Shown here: positions 23,967-37,100 of the stretch, piece by piece | How positions within the stretch are numbered: position 1 is the first letter of the stretch | Layout: each line of letters starts with the position of its first letter | From: Lasioglossum baleicum | Taxonomy: Eukaryota > Arthropoda > Insecta > Hymenoptera > Halictidae | Direction of reading: 5' to 3' | Length of the DNA: 64,000 nucleotides | Assembly: GCF_051020765.1 (NCBI RefSeq) | Contig: NW_027469560.1 | Span: 1 to 64,000, forward strand | Notes under the pieces: model-generated | What the model was told of the DNA's origin: nothing | The model's database searches: none | Seen by the model: only the letters and a program-made list of their open reading frames with translations | Made by a program: the position numbers and the translations under genes

Positions 23967-24445
23967 CTCGACTAGCCTGCGGGATGCATCCTCTCGCGCG
24001 TGTTTTTGCTCGACTAGCCTGCGGGATGCATCCTCTCGCGCGTGTTTTCGCTCGACTAGCCTGCGTGATGCATCCTCTCGCACGTGTTTTTACTCGACTA
24101 GCCTGCGGGAAGCATCCTCTCGCACGTGTTTTTACTCGACTAGCCTGCGGGATGCATCCTCTCGCACGTGTTTTTCCTCGACTAACCTGCGGGATGCATC
24201 CTCTCGCACGTGTTTTTACTCGACTAGCCTGCGGGATGCATCCTCTGGCACGTGTTTTTACTCGACTAGCCTGCGGGATGCATCCTCTCGCACGTGTTTT
24301 TACTCGACTAGCCTGCGGGATGCATCCTCTGGCACGTGTTTTTACTCGACTAGCCTGCGGGATGCATCCTCTGGCACGTGTTTTTACTCGACTAGCCTGC
24401 GGGATGCATGCTCTCGCACGTGTTTTTACTCGACTAGCCTGAGGG

Positions 24446-27400
24446 ATGCATTCTCTCTCACGTGTTTTTCCTCGACTAGCCTGCGGGATGCATCCTCTCG
24501 CACGTGTTTTTACTCGACTAGCCTGCGGGATGCATCCTCTCTCACGTTTTTTTACCCGACTAGCCTGCGGGAAGCATCCTCCCGCACGTGTTTTTGCTCG
24601 ACTAGCCTGCGGGATGCATCCTCTCGCACGTGTTTTTGCTCGACTAGCCTGCGGGATGCATCCTCTCGCACGTGTTTTTACTCGACTAGCCTGCGGGATG
24701 CATCCTCTCGCACGTGTATTTACTCGACTAGCCTGAGGGATGCATCCTCTCGCACGTTTTTTTTACCCGACTAGCCTGCGGGAAGCATCCTCCCGCACGT
24801 GTTTTTGCTCGACTAGCCTGCGGGATGCATCCTCTCGCACGTGTTTTTACTCGACTAGCCTGAGGGATGCATCCTCTCGCACGTTTTTTTACCCGACTAG
24901 CCTGCGGGAAGCATCCTCCCGCACGTGTTTTTGCTCGACTAGCCTGCGGGATGCATCCTCTGGCACGTGTTTTTACTCGACTAGCCTGCGGGATGCATCC
25001 TCTCGCACGTGTTTTTACTCGACTTGCCTGCGGGATGCATCCTCTCTCACGTTTTTTTACCCGACTAGCCTGCGGGAAGCATCCTCCCGCACGTGTTTTT
25101 GCTCGAGTAGCCTGCGGGATGCATCCTCTCGCACGTGTTTTTGCTCGACTAGCCTGCGGGATGCATCCTCTCGCACGTGTTTTTGCTCGACTAGCCTGCG
25201 GGATGCATCCTCTCGCACGTGTTTTTACTCGACTAGCCTGCGGGATGCATCCTCTCGCACGTGTTTTTACTCGACTAGCCTGCGGGATGCATCCTCTCGC
25301 ACGTGTTTTTGCTCGACTAGCCTGCGGGATGCATCCTCTCGCGCGTGTTTTTGCTCGACTAGCCTGCGGGATGCATCCTCTCGCGCGTGTTTTTGCTCGA
25401 CTAGCCTGCGGGATGCATCCTCTCGCACGTGTTTTTACTCGACTAGCCTGCGGGATGCATCCTCTCGCACGTGTATTTGCTCGACTAGCCTGCGGGATGC
25501 ATCCTCTCGCGCGTGTTTTTGCTCGACTAGCCTGCGGGATGCATCCTCTCGCGCGTGTTTTTGCTCGACTAGCCTGCGGGATGCATCCTCTCGCGCGTGT
25601 TTTTGCTCGACTAGCCTGCGGGATGCATCCTCTCGCGCGTGTTTTTGCTCGACTAGCCTGCGTGATGCATCCTCTCGCACGTGTTTTTACTCGACTAGCC
25701 TGCGGGAAGCATCCTCTCGCACGTGTTTTTACTCGACTAGCCTGCGGGATGCATCCTCTCGCACGTGTTTTTCCTCGACTAACCTGCGGGATGCATCCTC
25801 TCGCACGTGTTTTTACTCGACTAGCCTGCGGGATGCATCCTCTGGCACGTGTTTTTACTCGACTAGCCTGCGGGATGCATCCTCTCGCACGTGTTTTTAC
25901 TCGACTAGCCTGCGGGATGCATCCTCTGGCACGTGTTTTTACTCGACTAGCCTGCGGGATGCATCCTCTGGCACGTGTTTTTACTCGACTAGCCTGCGGG
26001 ATGCATCCTCTCGCACGTGTTTTTACTCGACTAGCCTGAGGGATGCATTCTCTCTCACGTGTTCTTCCTCGACTAGCCTGCGGGATGCATCCTCTCGCAC
26101 GTGTTTTTACTCGACTAGCCTGCGGGATGCATCCTCTCTCACGTTTTTTTACCCGACTAGCCTGCGGGAAGCATCCTCCCGCACGTGTTTTTGCTCGACT
26201 AGCCTGCGGGATGCATCCTCTCGCACGTGTTTTTGCTCGACTAGCCTGCGGGATGCATCCTCTCGCACTTGTTTTTACTCGACTAGCCTGCGGGATGCAT
26301 CCTCTCGCACGTGTTTTTACTCGACTAGCCTGCGGGATGCATTCTCTCGCACGTGTTTTTACTCGACTAGCCTGCGGGATGCATCCTCTCGCACGTGTTT
26401 TTACTCGACTAGCCTGCGGGATGCATCCTCGCGCACGTGTTTTTACTCGACTAGCCTGCGGGATGCATCCTCTCGCACGTGTTTTTACCCGACTAGCCTG
26501 CGGGAAGCATCCTCCCGCACGTGTTTTTGCTCGACTAGCCTGCGGGATGCATCCTCTCGCACGTGTTTTTGCTCGACTAGCCTGCGGAATGCATCCTCTC
26601 GCACGTGTTTTTGCCCGACTAGCCTGCGGGAAGCATCCTGTCGCACGTGTTTTTGCTCGACTAGCCTGCGGGATGCATCCTCTCGCACGTGTTTTTACCC
26701 GACTAGCCTGCGGGAAGCATCCTCCCGCACGTGTTTTTGCTCGACTAGCCTGCGGGATGCATCCTCTCGCACGTGTTTTTGCTCGACTACCCTGCGGGAT
26801 GCATCCTCTCGCACGTGTTTTTGCTCGACTAGCCTGCGGGATGCATCCTCTCGCACGTGTTTTTGCTCGACTAGCCTGCGGGATGCATCCTCCCGCACGT
26901 GTTTTTGCTCGACTAGCCTGCGGGATGCATCCTCTCGCACGTGTTTTTGCTCGACTAGCCTGCGGGAAGCATCCTCCCGCACGTGTTTTTGCTCGACTAG
27001 CCTGCGGGATGCATCCTCTCGCACGTGTTTTGGCTCGACTAGCCTGCGGGAAGCATCCTCCCGCACGTGTTTTTGCTCGACTAGCCTGCGGGATGCATCC
27101 TCCCGCACGTGTTTTTGCTCGACTAGCCTGCGGGATGCATCCTCTCGCGCGTGTTTTTGCTCGACTAGCCTGCGGGATGCATCCTCTCGCACGTGTTTTT
27201 ACTCGACTAGCCTGCGGGATGCATCCTCTCGCACGTGTTTTTACTCGACTAGCCTGCGGGATGCATCCTCTCGCACGAGTTTTTACTCGACTAGCCTGCG
27301 GGATGCATCCTCTCGCACGTGTTTTTACTCGACTAGCCTGCGGGATGCACCCTCTCGCACGTGTTTTTACTCGACTAGCCTGCGGGATGCATCCTCTCGC

Positions 27401-29864
27401 ACGTGTTTTTGCTCGACTAGCCTGCGGGATGCATCCTCCCGCACGTGTTTTTGCTCGACTAGCCTGCGGGATGCATCCTCCCGCACGTGTATTTGCTCGA
27501 CTAGCCTGCGGGATGCATCCTCTCGCACGTGTTTTTACTCGACTAGCCTGCGGGATGGATCCTCTCGCACGTGTTTTTACTCGACTAGCCTGCGGGATGC
27601 ATCCTCTCGCACGTGTTTTTGCTCGACTAGCCTGCGGGATGCATCCTCTCGCACGTGTTTTTGCTCGACTAGCCTGCGGGATGCATCCTCTCGCACGTGT
27701 TTTTGCTCGACTAGCCTGCGGGATGCATCCTCTCGCACGTGTTTTTACTCGACTAGCCTGCGGGATGCATCCTCTCGCACGTGTTTTTACTCGACTAGCC
27801 TGCGGGATGCATCCTCTCGCACGTGTTTTTACTCGACTAGCCTGCGGGATGCATCCTCTCGCGCGTGTTTTTGCTCGACTAGCCTGCGGGATGCATCCTC
27901 TCGCGCGTGTTTTTGCTCGACTAGCCTGCGGGATGCATCCTCTCGCGCGTGTTTTTGCTCGACTAGCCTGCGGGATGCATCCTCTCGCGCGTGTTTTCGC
28001 TCGACTAGCCTGCGTGATGCATCCTCTCGCACGTGTTTTTGCTCGACTAGCCTGCGGGATGCATCCTCTCGCACGTGTTTTTGCTCGACTAGCCTGCGGG
28101 AAGCATCCTCCCGCACGTGTTTTTGCTCGACTAGCCTGCGGGATGCATCCTCTCGCACGTGTTTTGGCTCGACTAGCCTGCGGGAAGCATCCTCCCGCAC
28201 GTGTTTTTGCTCGACTAGCCTGCGGGATGCATCCTCCCGCACGTGTTTTTGCTCGACTAGCCTGCGGGATGCATCCTCTCGCGCGTGTTTTTGCTCGACT
28301 AGCCTGCGGGATGCATCCTCTCGCACGTGTTTTTACTCGACTAGCCTGCGGGATGCATCCTCTCGCACGTGTTTTTACTCGACTAGCCTGCGGGATGCAT
28401 CCTCTCGCACGAGTTTTTACTCGACTAGCCTGCGGGATGCATCCTCTCGCACGTGTTTTTACTCGACTAGCCTGCGGGATGCACCCTCTCGCACGTGTTT
28501 TTACTCGACTAGCCTGCGGGATGCATCCTCTCGCACGTGTTTTTGCTCGACTAGCCTGCGGGATGCATCCTCCCGCACGTGTTTTTGCTCGACTAGCCTG
28601 CGGGATGCATCCTCCCGCACGTGTATTTGCTCGACTAGCCTGCGGGATGCATCCTCTCGCACGTGTTTTTACTCGACTAGCCTGCGGGATGGATCCTCTC
28701 GCACGTGTTTTTACTCGACTAGCCTGCGGGATGCATCCTCTCGCACGTGTTTTTACTCGACTAGCCTGCGGGATGCATCCTCTCGCACGTGTTTTTACTC
28801 GACTAGCCTGCGGGATGCATCCTCTGGCACGTGTTTTTACTCGACTAGCCTGCGGGATGCATCCTCTCGCACGTGTTTTTACTAGACTAGCCTGCGGGAT
28901 GCATCCTCTGGCACGTGTTTTTACTCGACTAGCCTGCGGGATGCATCCTCTGGCACGTGTTTTTACTCGACTAGCCTGCGGGATGCATCCTCTCGCACGT
29001 GTTTTTACTCGACTTGCCTGCGGGATGCATCCTCTCTCACGTTTTTTTACCCGACTAGCCTGCGGGAAGCATCCTCCCGCACGTGTTTTTGCTCGACTAG
29101 CCTGCGGGATGCATCCTCTCGCACGTGTTTTTGCTCGACTAGCCTGCGGGATGCATCCTCTCGCACGTGTTTTTGCTCGACTAGCCTGCGGGATGCATCC
29201 TCTCGCACGTGTTTTTACTCGACTAGCCTGCGGGATGCATCCTCTCGCACGTGTTTTTACTCGACTAGCCTGCGGGATGCATCCTCTCGCACGTGTTTTT
29301 GCTCGACTAGCCTGCGGGATGCATCCTCTCGCGCGTGTTTTTGCTCGACTAGCCTGCGGGATGCATCCTCTCGCGCGTGTTTTTGCTCGACTAGCCTGCG
29401 GGATGCATCCTCTCGCGCGTGTTTTTGCTCGACTAGCCTGCGGGATGCATCCTCTCGCGCGTGTTTTCGCTCGACTAGCCTGCGTGATGCATCCTCTCGC
29501 ACGTGTTTTTACTCGACTAGCCTGCGGGAAGCATCCTCTCGCACGTGTTTTTACTCGACTAGCCTGCGGGATGCATCCTCTCGCACGTGTTTTTCCTCGA
29601 CTAACCTGCGGGATGCATCCTCTCGCACGTGTTTTTACTCGACTAGCCTGCGGGATGCATCCTCTGGCACGTGTTTTTACTCGACTAGCCTGCGGGATGC
29701 ATCCTCTCGCACGTGTTTTTACTCGACTAGCCTGCGGGATGCATCCTCTGGCACGTGTTTTTACTCGACTAGCCTGCGGGATGCATCCTCTGGCACGTGT
29801 TTTTACTCGACTAGCCTGCGGGATGCATGCTCTCGCACGTGTTTTTACTCGACTAGCCTGAGGG
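24446..29864. repeat. HOR copy H4, 5,419 bp (+27 monomers)
   Basis: It is standard up to GGATCC at 27557 (+3,111) and from the second GGATCC at 28691 to the end (1,174 bp, as in standard copies). The 1,134 bp between them are the added 27 monomers. TGTATTTG replaces TGTTTTTG near 25474 as a private change. Confidence 0.9.
27557..28690. repeat. 1,134-bp insertion/duplication in H4
   Basis: The stretch from one GGATCC to the next starts with monomers typical of the HOR end (CGCGTG run, GTTTTCGCTC and GCGTGATGC near 27985-28015). It then returns to the middle of the HOR (GTTTTGGCTC near 28162) and repeats the path to GGATCC. It reads as an unequal exchange joining a late segment to an earlier one. 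Confidence 0.85.
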
Positions 29865-32800
29865 ATGCATTCTCTCTCACGTGTTTTTCCTCGACTAGCC
29901 TGCGGGATGCATCCTCTCGCACGTGTTTTTACTCGACTAGCCTGCGGGATGCATCCTCTCTCACGTTTTTTTACCCGACTAGCCTGCGGGAAGCATCCTC
30001 CCGCACGTGTTTTTGCTCGACTAGCCTGCGGGATGCATCCTCTCGCACGTGTTTTTGCTCGACTAGCCTGCGGGATGCATCCTCTCGCACGTGTTTTTAC
30101 TCGACTAGCCTGCGGGATGCATCCTCTCGCACGTGTATTTACTCGACTAGCCTGAGGGATGCATCCTCTCGCACGTTTTTTTTACCCGACTAGCCTGCGG
30201 GAAGCATCCTCCCGCACGTGTTTTTGCTCGACTAGCCTGCGGGATGCATCCTCTCGCACGTGTTTTTACTCGACTAGCCTGAGGGATGCATCCTCTCGCA
30301 CGTTTTTTTACCCGACTAGCCTGCGGGAAGCATCCTCCCGCACGTGTTTTTGCTCGACTAGCCTGCGGGATGCATCCTCTGGCACGTGTTTTTACTCGAC
30401 TAGCCTGCGGGATGCATCCTCTCGCACGTGTTTTTACTCGACTTGCCTGCGGGATGCATCCTCTCTCACGTTTTTTTACCCGACTAGCCTGCGGGAAGCA
30501 TCCTCCCGCACGTGTTTTTGCTCGAGTAGCCTGCGGGATGCATCCTCTCGCACGTGTTTTTGCTCGACTAGCCTGCGGGATGCATCCTCTCGCACGTGTT
30601 TTTGCTCGACTAGCCTGCGGGATGCATCCTCTCGCACGTGTTTTTACTCGACTAGCCTGCGGGATGCATCCTCTCGCACGTGTTTTTACTCGACTAGCCT
30701 GCGGGATGCATCCTCTCGCACGTGTTTTTGCTCGACTAGCCTGCGGGATGCATCCTCTCGCGCGTGTTTTTGCTCGACTAGCCTGCGGGATGCATCCTCT
30801 CGCGCGTGTTTTTGCTCGACTAGCCTGCGGGATGCATCCTCTCGCACGTGTTTTTACTCGACTAGCCTGCGGGATGCATCCTCTCGCACGTGTTTTTGCT
30901 CGACTAGCCTGCGGGATGCATCCTCTCGCGCGTGTTTTTGCTCGACTAGCCTGCGGGATGCATCCTCTCGCGCGTGTTTTTGCTCGACTAGCCTGCGGGA
31001 TGCATCCTCTCGCGCGTGTTTTTGCTCGACTAGCCTGCGGGATGCATCCTCTCGCGCGTGTTTTTGCTCGACTAGCCTGCGTGATGCATCCTCTCGCACG
31101 TGTTTTTACTCGACTAGCCTGCGGGAAGCATCCTCTCGCACGTGTTTTTACTCGACTAGCCTGCGGGATGCATCCTCTCGCACGTGTTTTTCCTCGACTA
31201 ACCTGCGGGATGCATCCTCTCGCACGTGTTTTTACTCGACTAGCCTGCGGGATGCATCCTCTGGCACGTGTTTTTACTCGACTAGCCTGCGGGATGCATC
31301 CTCTCGCACGTGTTTTTACTCGACTAGCCTGCGGGATGCATCCTCTGGCACGTGTTTTTACTCGACTAGCCTGCGGGATGCATCCTCTGGCACGTGTTTT
31401 TACTCGACTAGCCTGCGGGATGCATCCTCTCGCACGTGTTTTTACTCGACTAGCCTGAGGGATGCATTCTCTCTCACGTGTTCTTCCTCGACTAGCCTGC
31501 GGGATGCATCCTCTCGCACGTGTTTTTACTCGACTAGCCTGCGGGATGCATCCTCTCTCACGTTTTTTTACCCGACTAGCCTGCGGGAAGCATCCTCCCG
31601 CACGTGTTTTTGCTCGACTAGCCTGCGGGATGCATCCTCTCGCACGTGTTTTTGCTCGACTAGCCTGCGGGATGCATCCTCTCGCACTTGTTTTTACTCG
31701 ACTAGCCTGCGGGATGCATCCTCTCGCACGTGTTTTTACTCGACTAGCCTGCGGGATGCATTCTCTCGCACGTGTTTTTACTCGACTAGCCTGCGGGATG
31801 CATCCTCTCGCACGTGTTTTTACTCGACTAGCCTGCGGGATGCATCCTCGCGCACGTGTTTTTACTCGACTAGCCTGCGGGATGCATCCTCTCGCACGTG
31901 TTTTTACCCGACTAGCCTGCGGGAAGCATCCTCCCGCACGTGTTTTTGCTCGACTAGCCTGCGGGATGCATCCTCTCGCACGTGTTTTTGCTCGACTAGC
32001 CTGCGGAATGCATCCTCTCGCACGTGTTTTTGCCCGACTAGCCTGCGGGAAGCATCCTGTCGCACGTGTTTTTGCTCGACTAGCCTGCGGGATGCATCCT
32101 CTCGCACGTGTTTTTACCCGACTAGCCTGCGGGAAGCATCCTCCCGCACGTGTTTTTGCTCGACTAGCCTGCGGGATGCATCCTCTCGCACGTGTTTTTG
32201 CTCGACTACCCTGCGGGATGCATCCTCTCGCACGTGTTTTTGCTCGACTAGCCTGCGGGATGCATCCTCTCGCACGTGTTTTTGCTCGACTAGCCTGCGG
32301 GATGCATCCTCCCGCACGTGTTTTTGCTCGACTAGCCTGCGGGATGCATCCTCTCGCACGTGTTTTTGCTCGACTAGCCTGCGGGAAGCATCCTCCCGCA
32401 CGTGTTTTTGCTCGACTAGCCTGCGGGATGCATCCTCTCGCACGTGTTTTGGCTCGACTAGCCTGCGGGAAGCATCCTCCCGCACGTGTTTTTGCTCGAC
32501 TAGCCTGCGGGATGCATCCTCCCGCACGTGTTTTTGCTCGACTAGCCTGCGGGATGCATCCTCTCGCGCGTGTTTTTGCTCGACTAGCCTGCGGGATGCA
32601 TCCTCTCGCACGTGTTTTTACTCGACTAGCCTGCGGGATGCATCCTCTCGCACGTGTTTTTACTCGACTAGCCTGCGGGATGCATCCTCTCGCACGAGTT
32701 TTTACTCGACTAGCCTGCGGGATGCATCCTCTCGCACGTGTTTTTACTCGACTAGCCTGCGGGATGCACCCTCTCGCACGTGTTTTTACTCGACTAGCCT

Positions 32801-34149
32801 GCGGGATGCATCCTCTCGCACGTGTTTTTGCTCGACTAGCCTGCGGGATGCATCCTCCCGCACGTGTTTTTGCTCGACTAGCCTGCGGGATGCATCCTCC
32901 CGCACGTGTATTTGCTCGACTAGCCTGCGGGATGCATCCTCTCGCACGTGTTTTTACTCGACTAGCCTGCGGGATGGATCCTCTCGCACGTGTTTTTACT
33001 CGACTAGCCTGCGGGATGCATCCTCTCGCACGTGTTTTTACTCGACTAGCCTGCGGGATGCATCCTCTCGCACGTGTTTTTACTCGACTAGCCTGCGGGA
33101 TGCATCCTCTGGCACGTGTTTTTACTCGACTAGCCTGCGGGATGCATCCTCTCGCACGTGTTTTTACTAGACTAGCCTGCGGGATGCATCCTCTGGCACG
33201 TGTTTTTACTCGACTAGCCTGCGGGATGCATCCTCTGGCACGTGTTTTTACTCGACTAGCCTGCGGGATGCATCCTCTCGCACGTGTTTTTACTCGACTT
33301 GCCTGCGGGATGCATCCTCTCTCACGTTTTTTTACCCGACTAGCCTGCGGGAAGCATCCTCCCGCACGTGTTTTTGCTCGACTAGCCTGCGGGATGCATC
33401 CTCTCGCACGTGTTTTTGCTCGACTAGCCTGCGGGATGCATCCTCTCGCACGTGTTTTTGCTCGACTAGCCTGCGGGATGCATCCTCTCGCACGTGTTTT
33501 TACTCGACTAGCCTGCGGGATGCATCCTCTCGCACGTGTTTTTACTCGACTAGCCTGCGGGATGCATCCTCTCGCACGTGTTTTTGCTCGACTAGCCTGC
33601 GGGATGCATCCTCTCGCGCGTGTTTTTGCTCGACTAGCCTGCGGGATGCATCCTCTCGCGCGTGTTTTTGCTCGACTAGCCTGCGGGATGCATCCTCTCG
33701 CGCGTGTTTTTGCTCGACTAGCCTGCGGGATGCATCCTCTCGCGCGTGTTTTCGCTCGACTAGCCTGCGTGATGCATCCTCTCGCACGTGTTTTTACTCG
33801 ACTAGCCTGCGGGAAGCATCCTCTCGCACGTGTTTTTACTCGACTAGCCTGCGGGATGCATCCTCTCGCACGTGTTTTTCCTCGACTAACCTGCGGGATG
33901 CATCCTCTCGCACGTGTTTTTACTCGACTAGCCTGCGGGATGCATCCTCTGGCACGTGTTTTTACTCGACTAGCCTGCGGGATGCATCCTCTCGCACGTG
34001 TTTTTACTCGACTAGCCTGCGGGATGCATCCTCTGGCACGTGTTTTTACTCGACTAGCCTGCGGGATGCATCCTCTGGCACGTGTTTTTACTCGACTAGC
34101 CTGCGGGATGCATGCTCTCGCACGTGTTTTTACTCGACTAGCCTGAGGG
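29865..34149. repeat. HOR copy H5, standard 4,285 bp
   Basis: It has the standard landmark offsets: 43-bp unit at 30159, CTCGAG at 30521, second marker at 31462, GGATCC at 32976. By eye it matches the copies at 15876 and 43856 except for one or two bases each, and is the best reference copy in the window. Confidence 0.93.
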
Positions 34150-37100
34150 ATGCATTCTCTCTCACGTGTTTTTCCTCGACTAGCCTGCGGGATGCATCCT
34201 CTCGCACGTGTTTTTACTCGACTAGCCTGCGGGATGCATCCTCTCTCACGTTTTTTTACCCGACTAGCCTGCGGGAAGCATCCTCCCGCACGTGTTTTTG
34301 CTCGACTAGCCTGCGGGATGCATCCTCTCGCACGTGTTTTTGCTCGACTAGCCTGCGGGATGCATCCTCTCGCACGTGTTTTTACTCGACTAGCCTGCGG
34401 GATGCATCCTCTCGCACGTGTATTTACTCGACTAGCCTGAGGGATGCATCCTCTCGCACGTTTTTTTTACCCGACTAGCCTGCGGGAAGCATCCTCCCGC
34501 ACGTGTTTTTGCTCGACTAGCCTGCGGGATGCATCCTCTCGCACGTGTTTTTACTCGACTAGCCTGAGGGATGCATCCTCTCGCACGTTTTTTTACCCGA
34601 CTAGCCTGCGGGAAGCATCCTCCCGCACGTGTTTTTGCTCGACTAGCCTGCGGGATGCATCCTCTGGCACGTGTTTTTACTCGACTAGCCTGCGGGATGC
34701 ATCCTCTCGCACGTGTTTTTACTCGACTTGCCTGCGGGATGCATCCTCTCTCACGTTTTTTTACCCGACTAGCCTGCGGGAAGCATCCTCCCGCACGTGT
34801 TTTTGCTCGAGTAGCCTGCGGGATGCATCCTCTCGCACGTGTTTTTGCTCGACTAGCCTGCGGGATGCATCCTCTCGCACGTGTTTTTGCTCGACTAGCC
34901 TGCGGGATGCATCCTCTCGCACGTGTTTTTACTCGACTAGCCTGCGGGATGCATCCTCTCGCACGTGTTTTTACTCGACTAGCCTGCGGGATGCATCCTC
35001 TCGCACGTGTTTTTGCTCGACTAGCCTGCGGGATGCATCCTCTCGCGCGTGTTTTTGCTCGACTAGCCTGCGGGATGCATCCTCTCGCGCGTGTTTTTGC
35101 TCGACTAGCCTGCGGGATGCATCCTCTCGCACGTGTTTTTACTCGACTAGCCTGCGGGATGCATCCTCTCGCACGTGTTTTTGCTCGACTAGCCTGCGGG
35201 ATGCATCCTCTCGCGCGTGTTTTTGCTCGACTAGCCTGCGGGATGCATCCTCTCGCGCGTGTTTTTGCTCGACTAGCCTGCGGGATGCATCCTCTCGCGC
35301 GTGTTTTTGCTCGACTAGCCTGCGGGATGCATCCTCTCGCGCGTGTTTTTGCTCGACTAGCCTGCGTGATGCATCCTCTCGCACGTGTTTTTACTCGACT
35401 AGCCTGCGGGAAGCATCCTCTCGCACGTGTTTTTACTCGACTAGCCTGCGGGATGCATCCTCTCGCACGTGTTTTTCCTCGACTAACCTGCGGGATGCAT
35501 CCTCTCGCACGTGTTTTTACTCGACTAGCCTGCGGGATGCATCCTCTGGCACGTGTTTTTACTCGACTAGCCTGCGGGATGCATCCTCTCGCACGTGTTT
35601 TTACTCGACTAGCCTGCGGGATGCATCCTCTGGCACGTGTTTTTACTCGACTAGCCTGCGGGATGCATCCTCTGGCACGTGTTTTTACTCGACTAGCCTG
35701 CGGGATGCATCCTCTCGCACGTGTTTTTACTCGACTAGCCTGAGGGATGCATTCTCTCTCACGTGTTCTTCCTCGACTAGCCTGCGGGATGCATCCTCTC
35801 GCACGTGTTTTTACTCGACTAGCCTGCGGGATGCATCCTCTCTCACGTTTTTTTACCCGACTAGCCTGCGGGAAGCATCCTCCCGCACGTGTTTTTGCTC
35901 GACTAGCCTGCGGGATGCATCCTCTCGCACGTGTTTTTGCTCGACTAGCCTGCGGGATGCATCCTCTCGCACTTGTTTTTACTCGACTAGCCTGCGGGAT
36001 GCATCCTCTCGCACGTGTTTTTACTCGACTAGCCTGCGGGATGCATTCTCTCGCACGTGTTTTTACTCGACTAGCCTGCGGGATGCATCCTCTCGCACGT
36101 GTTTTTACTCGACTAGCCTGCGGGATGCATCCTCGCGCACGTGTTTTTACTCGACTAGCCTGCGGGATGCATCCTCTCGCACGTGTTTTTACCCGACTAG
36201 CCTGCGGGAAGCATCCTCCCGCACGTGTTTTTGCTCGACTAGCCTGCGGGATGCATCCTCTCGCACGTGTTTTTGCTCGACTAGCCTGCGGAATGCATCC
36301 TCTCGCACGTGTTTTTGCCCGACTAGCCTGCGGGAAGCATCCTGTCGCACGTGTTTTTGCTCGACTAGCCTGCGGGATGCATCCTCTCGCACGTGTTTTT
36401 ACCCGACTAGCCTGCGGGAAGCATCCTCCCGCACGTGTTTTTGCTCGACTAGCCTGCGGGATGCATCCTCTCGCACGTGTTTTTGCTCGACTACCCTGCG
36501 GGATGCATCCTCTCGCACGTGTTTTTGCTCGACTAGCCTGCGGGATGCATCCTCTCGCACGTGTTTTTGCTCGACTAGCCTGCGGGATGCATCCTCCCGC
36601 ACGTGTTTTTGCTCGACTAGCCTGCGGGATGCATCCTCTCGCACGTGTTTTTGCTCGACTAGCCTGCGGGATGCATCCTCTCGCACGTGTTTTTACTCGA
36701 CTAGCCTGCGGGATGCATCCTCTCGCACGTGTATTTACTCGACTAGCCTGAGGGATGCATCCTCTCGCACGTTTTTTTTACCCGACTAGCCTGCGGGAAG
36801 CATCCTCCCGCACGTGTTTTTGCTCGACTAGCCTGCGGGATGCATCCTCTCGCACGTGTTTTGGCTCGACTAGCCTGCGGGAAGCATCCTCCCGCACGTG
36901 TTTTTGCTCGACTAGCCTGCGGGATGCATCCTCCCGCACGTGTTTTTGCTCGACTAGCCTGCGGGATGCATCCTCTCGCGCGTGTTTTTGCTCGACTAGC
37001 CTGCGGGATGCATCCTCTCGCACGTGTTTTTACTCGACTAGCCTGCGGGATGCATCCTCTCGCACGTGTTTTTACTCGACTAGCCTGCGGGATGCATCCT

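Larger units (their letters stand above)
20161..24445. repeat. HOR copy H3, 4,285 bp with compensating changes
   Basis: Total length and the GGATCC offset (+3,111) equal the standard copy, yet the second marker sits at +1,807, not +1,597 (a net gain of five monomers). Five monomers are then missing between it and GGATCC. The gain includes an 8-monomer repeat: CTCGAG occurs twice, at 20817 and 21153. The missing part covers the GGAATGC/CCTGTCGC section present in other copies near +2,125 to +2,190. It also holds the +1/-1 pair at 23673-23966. Confidence 0.9.
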
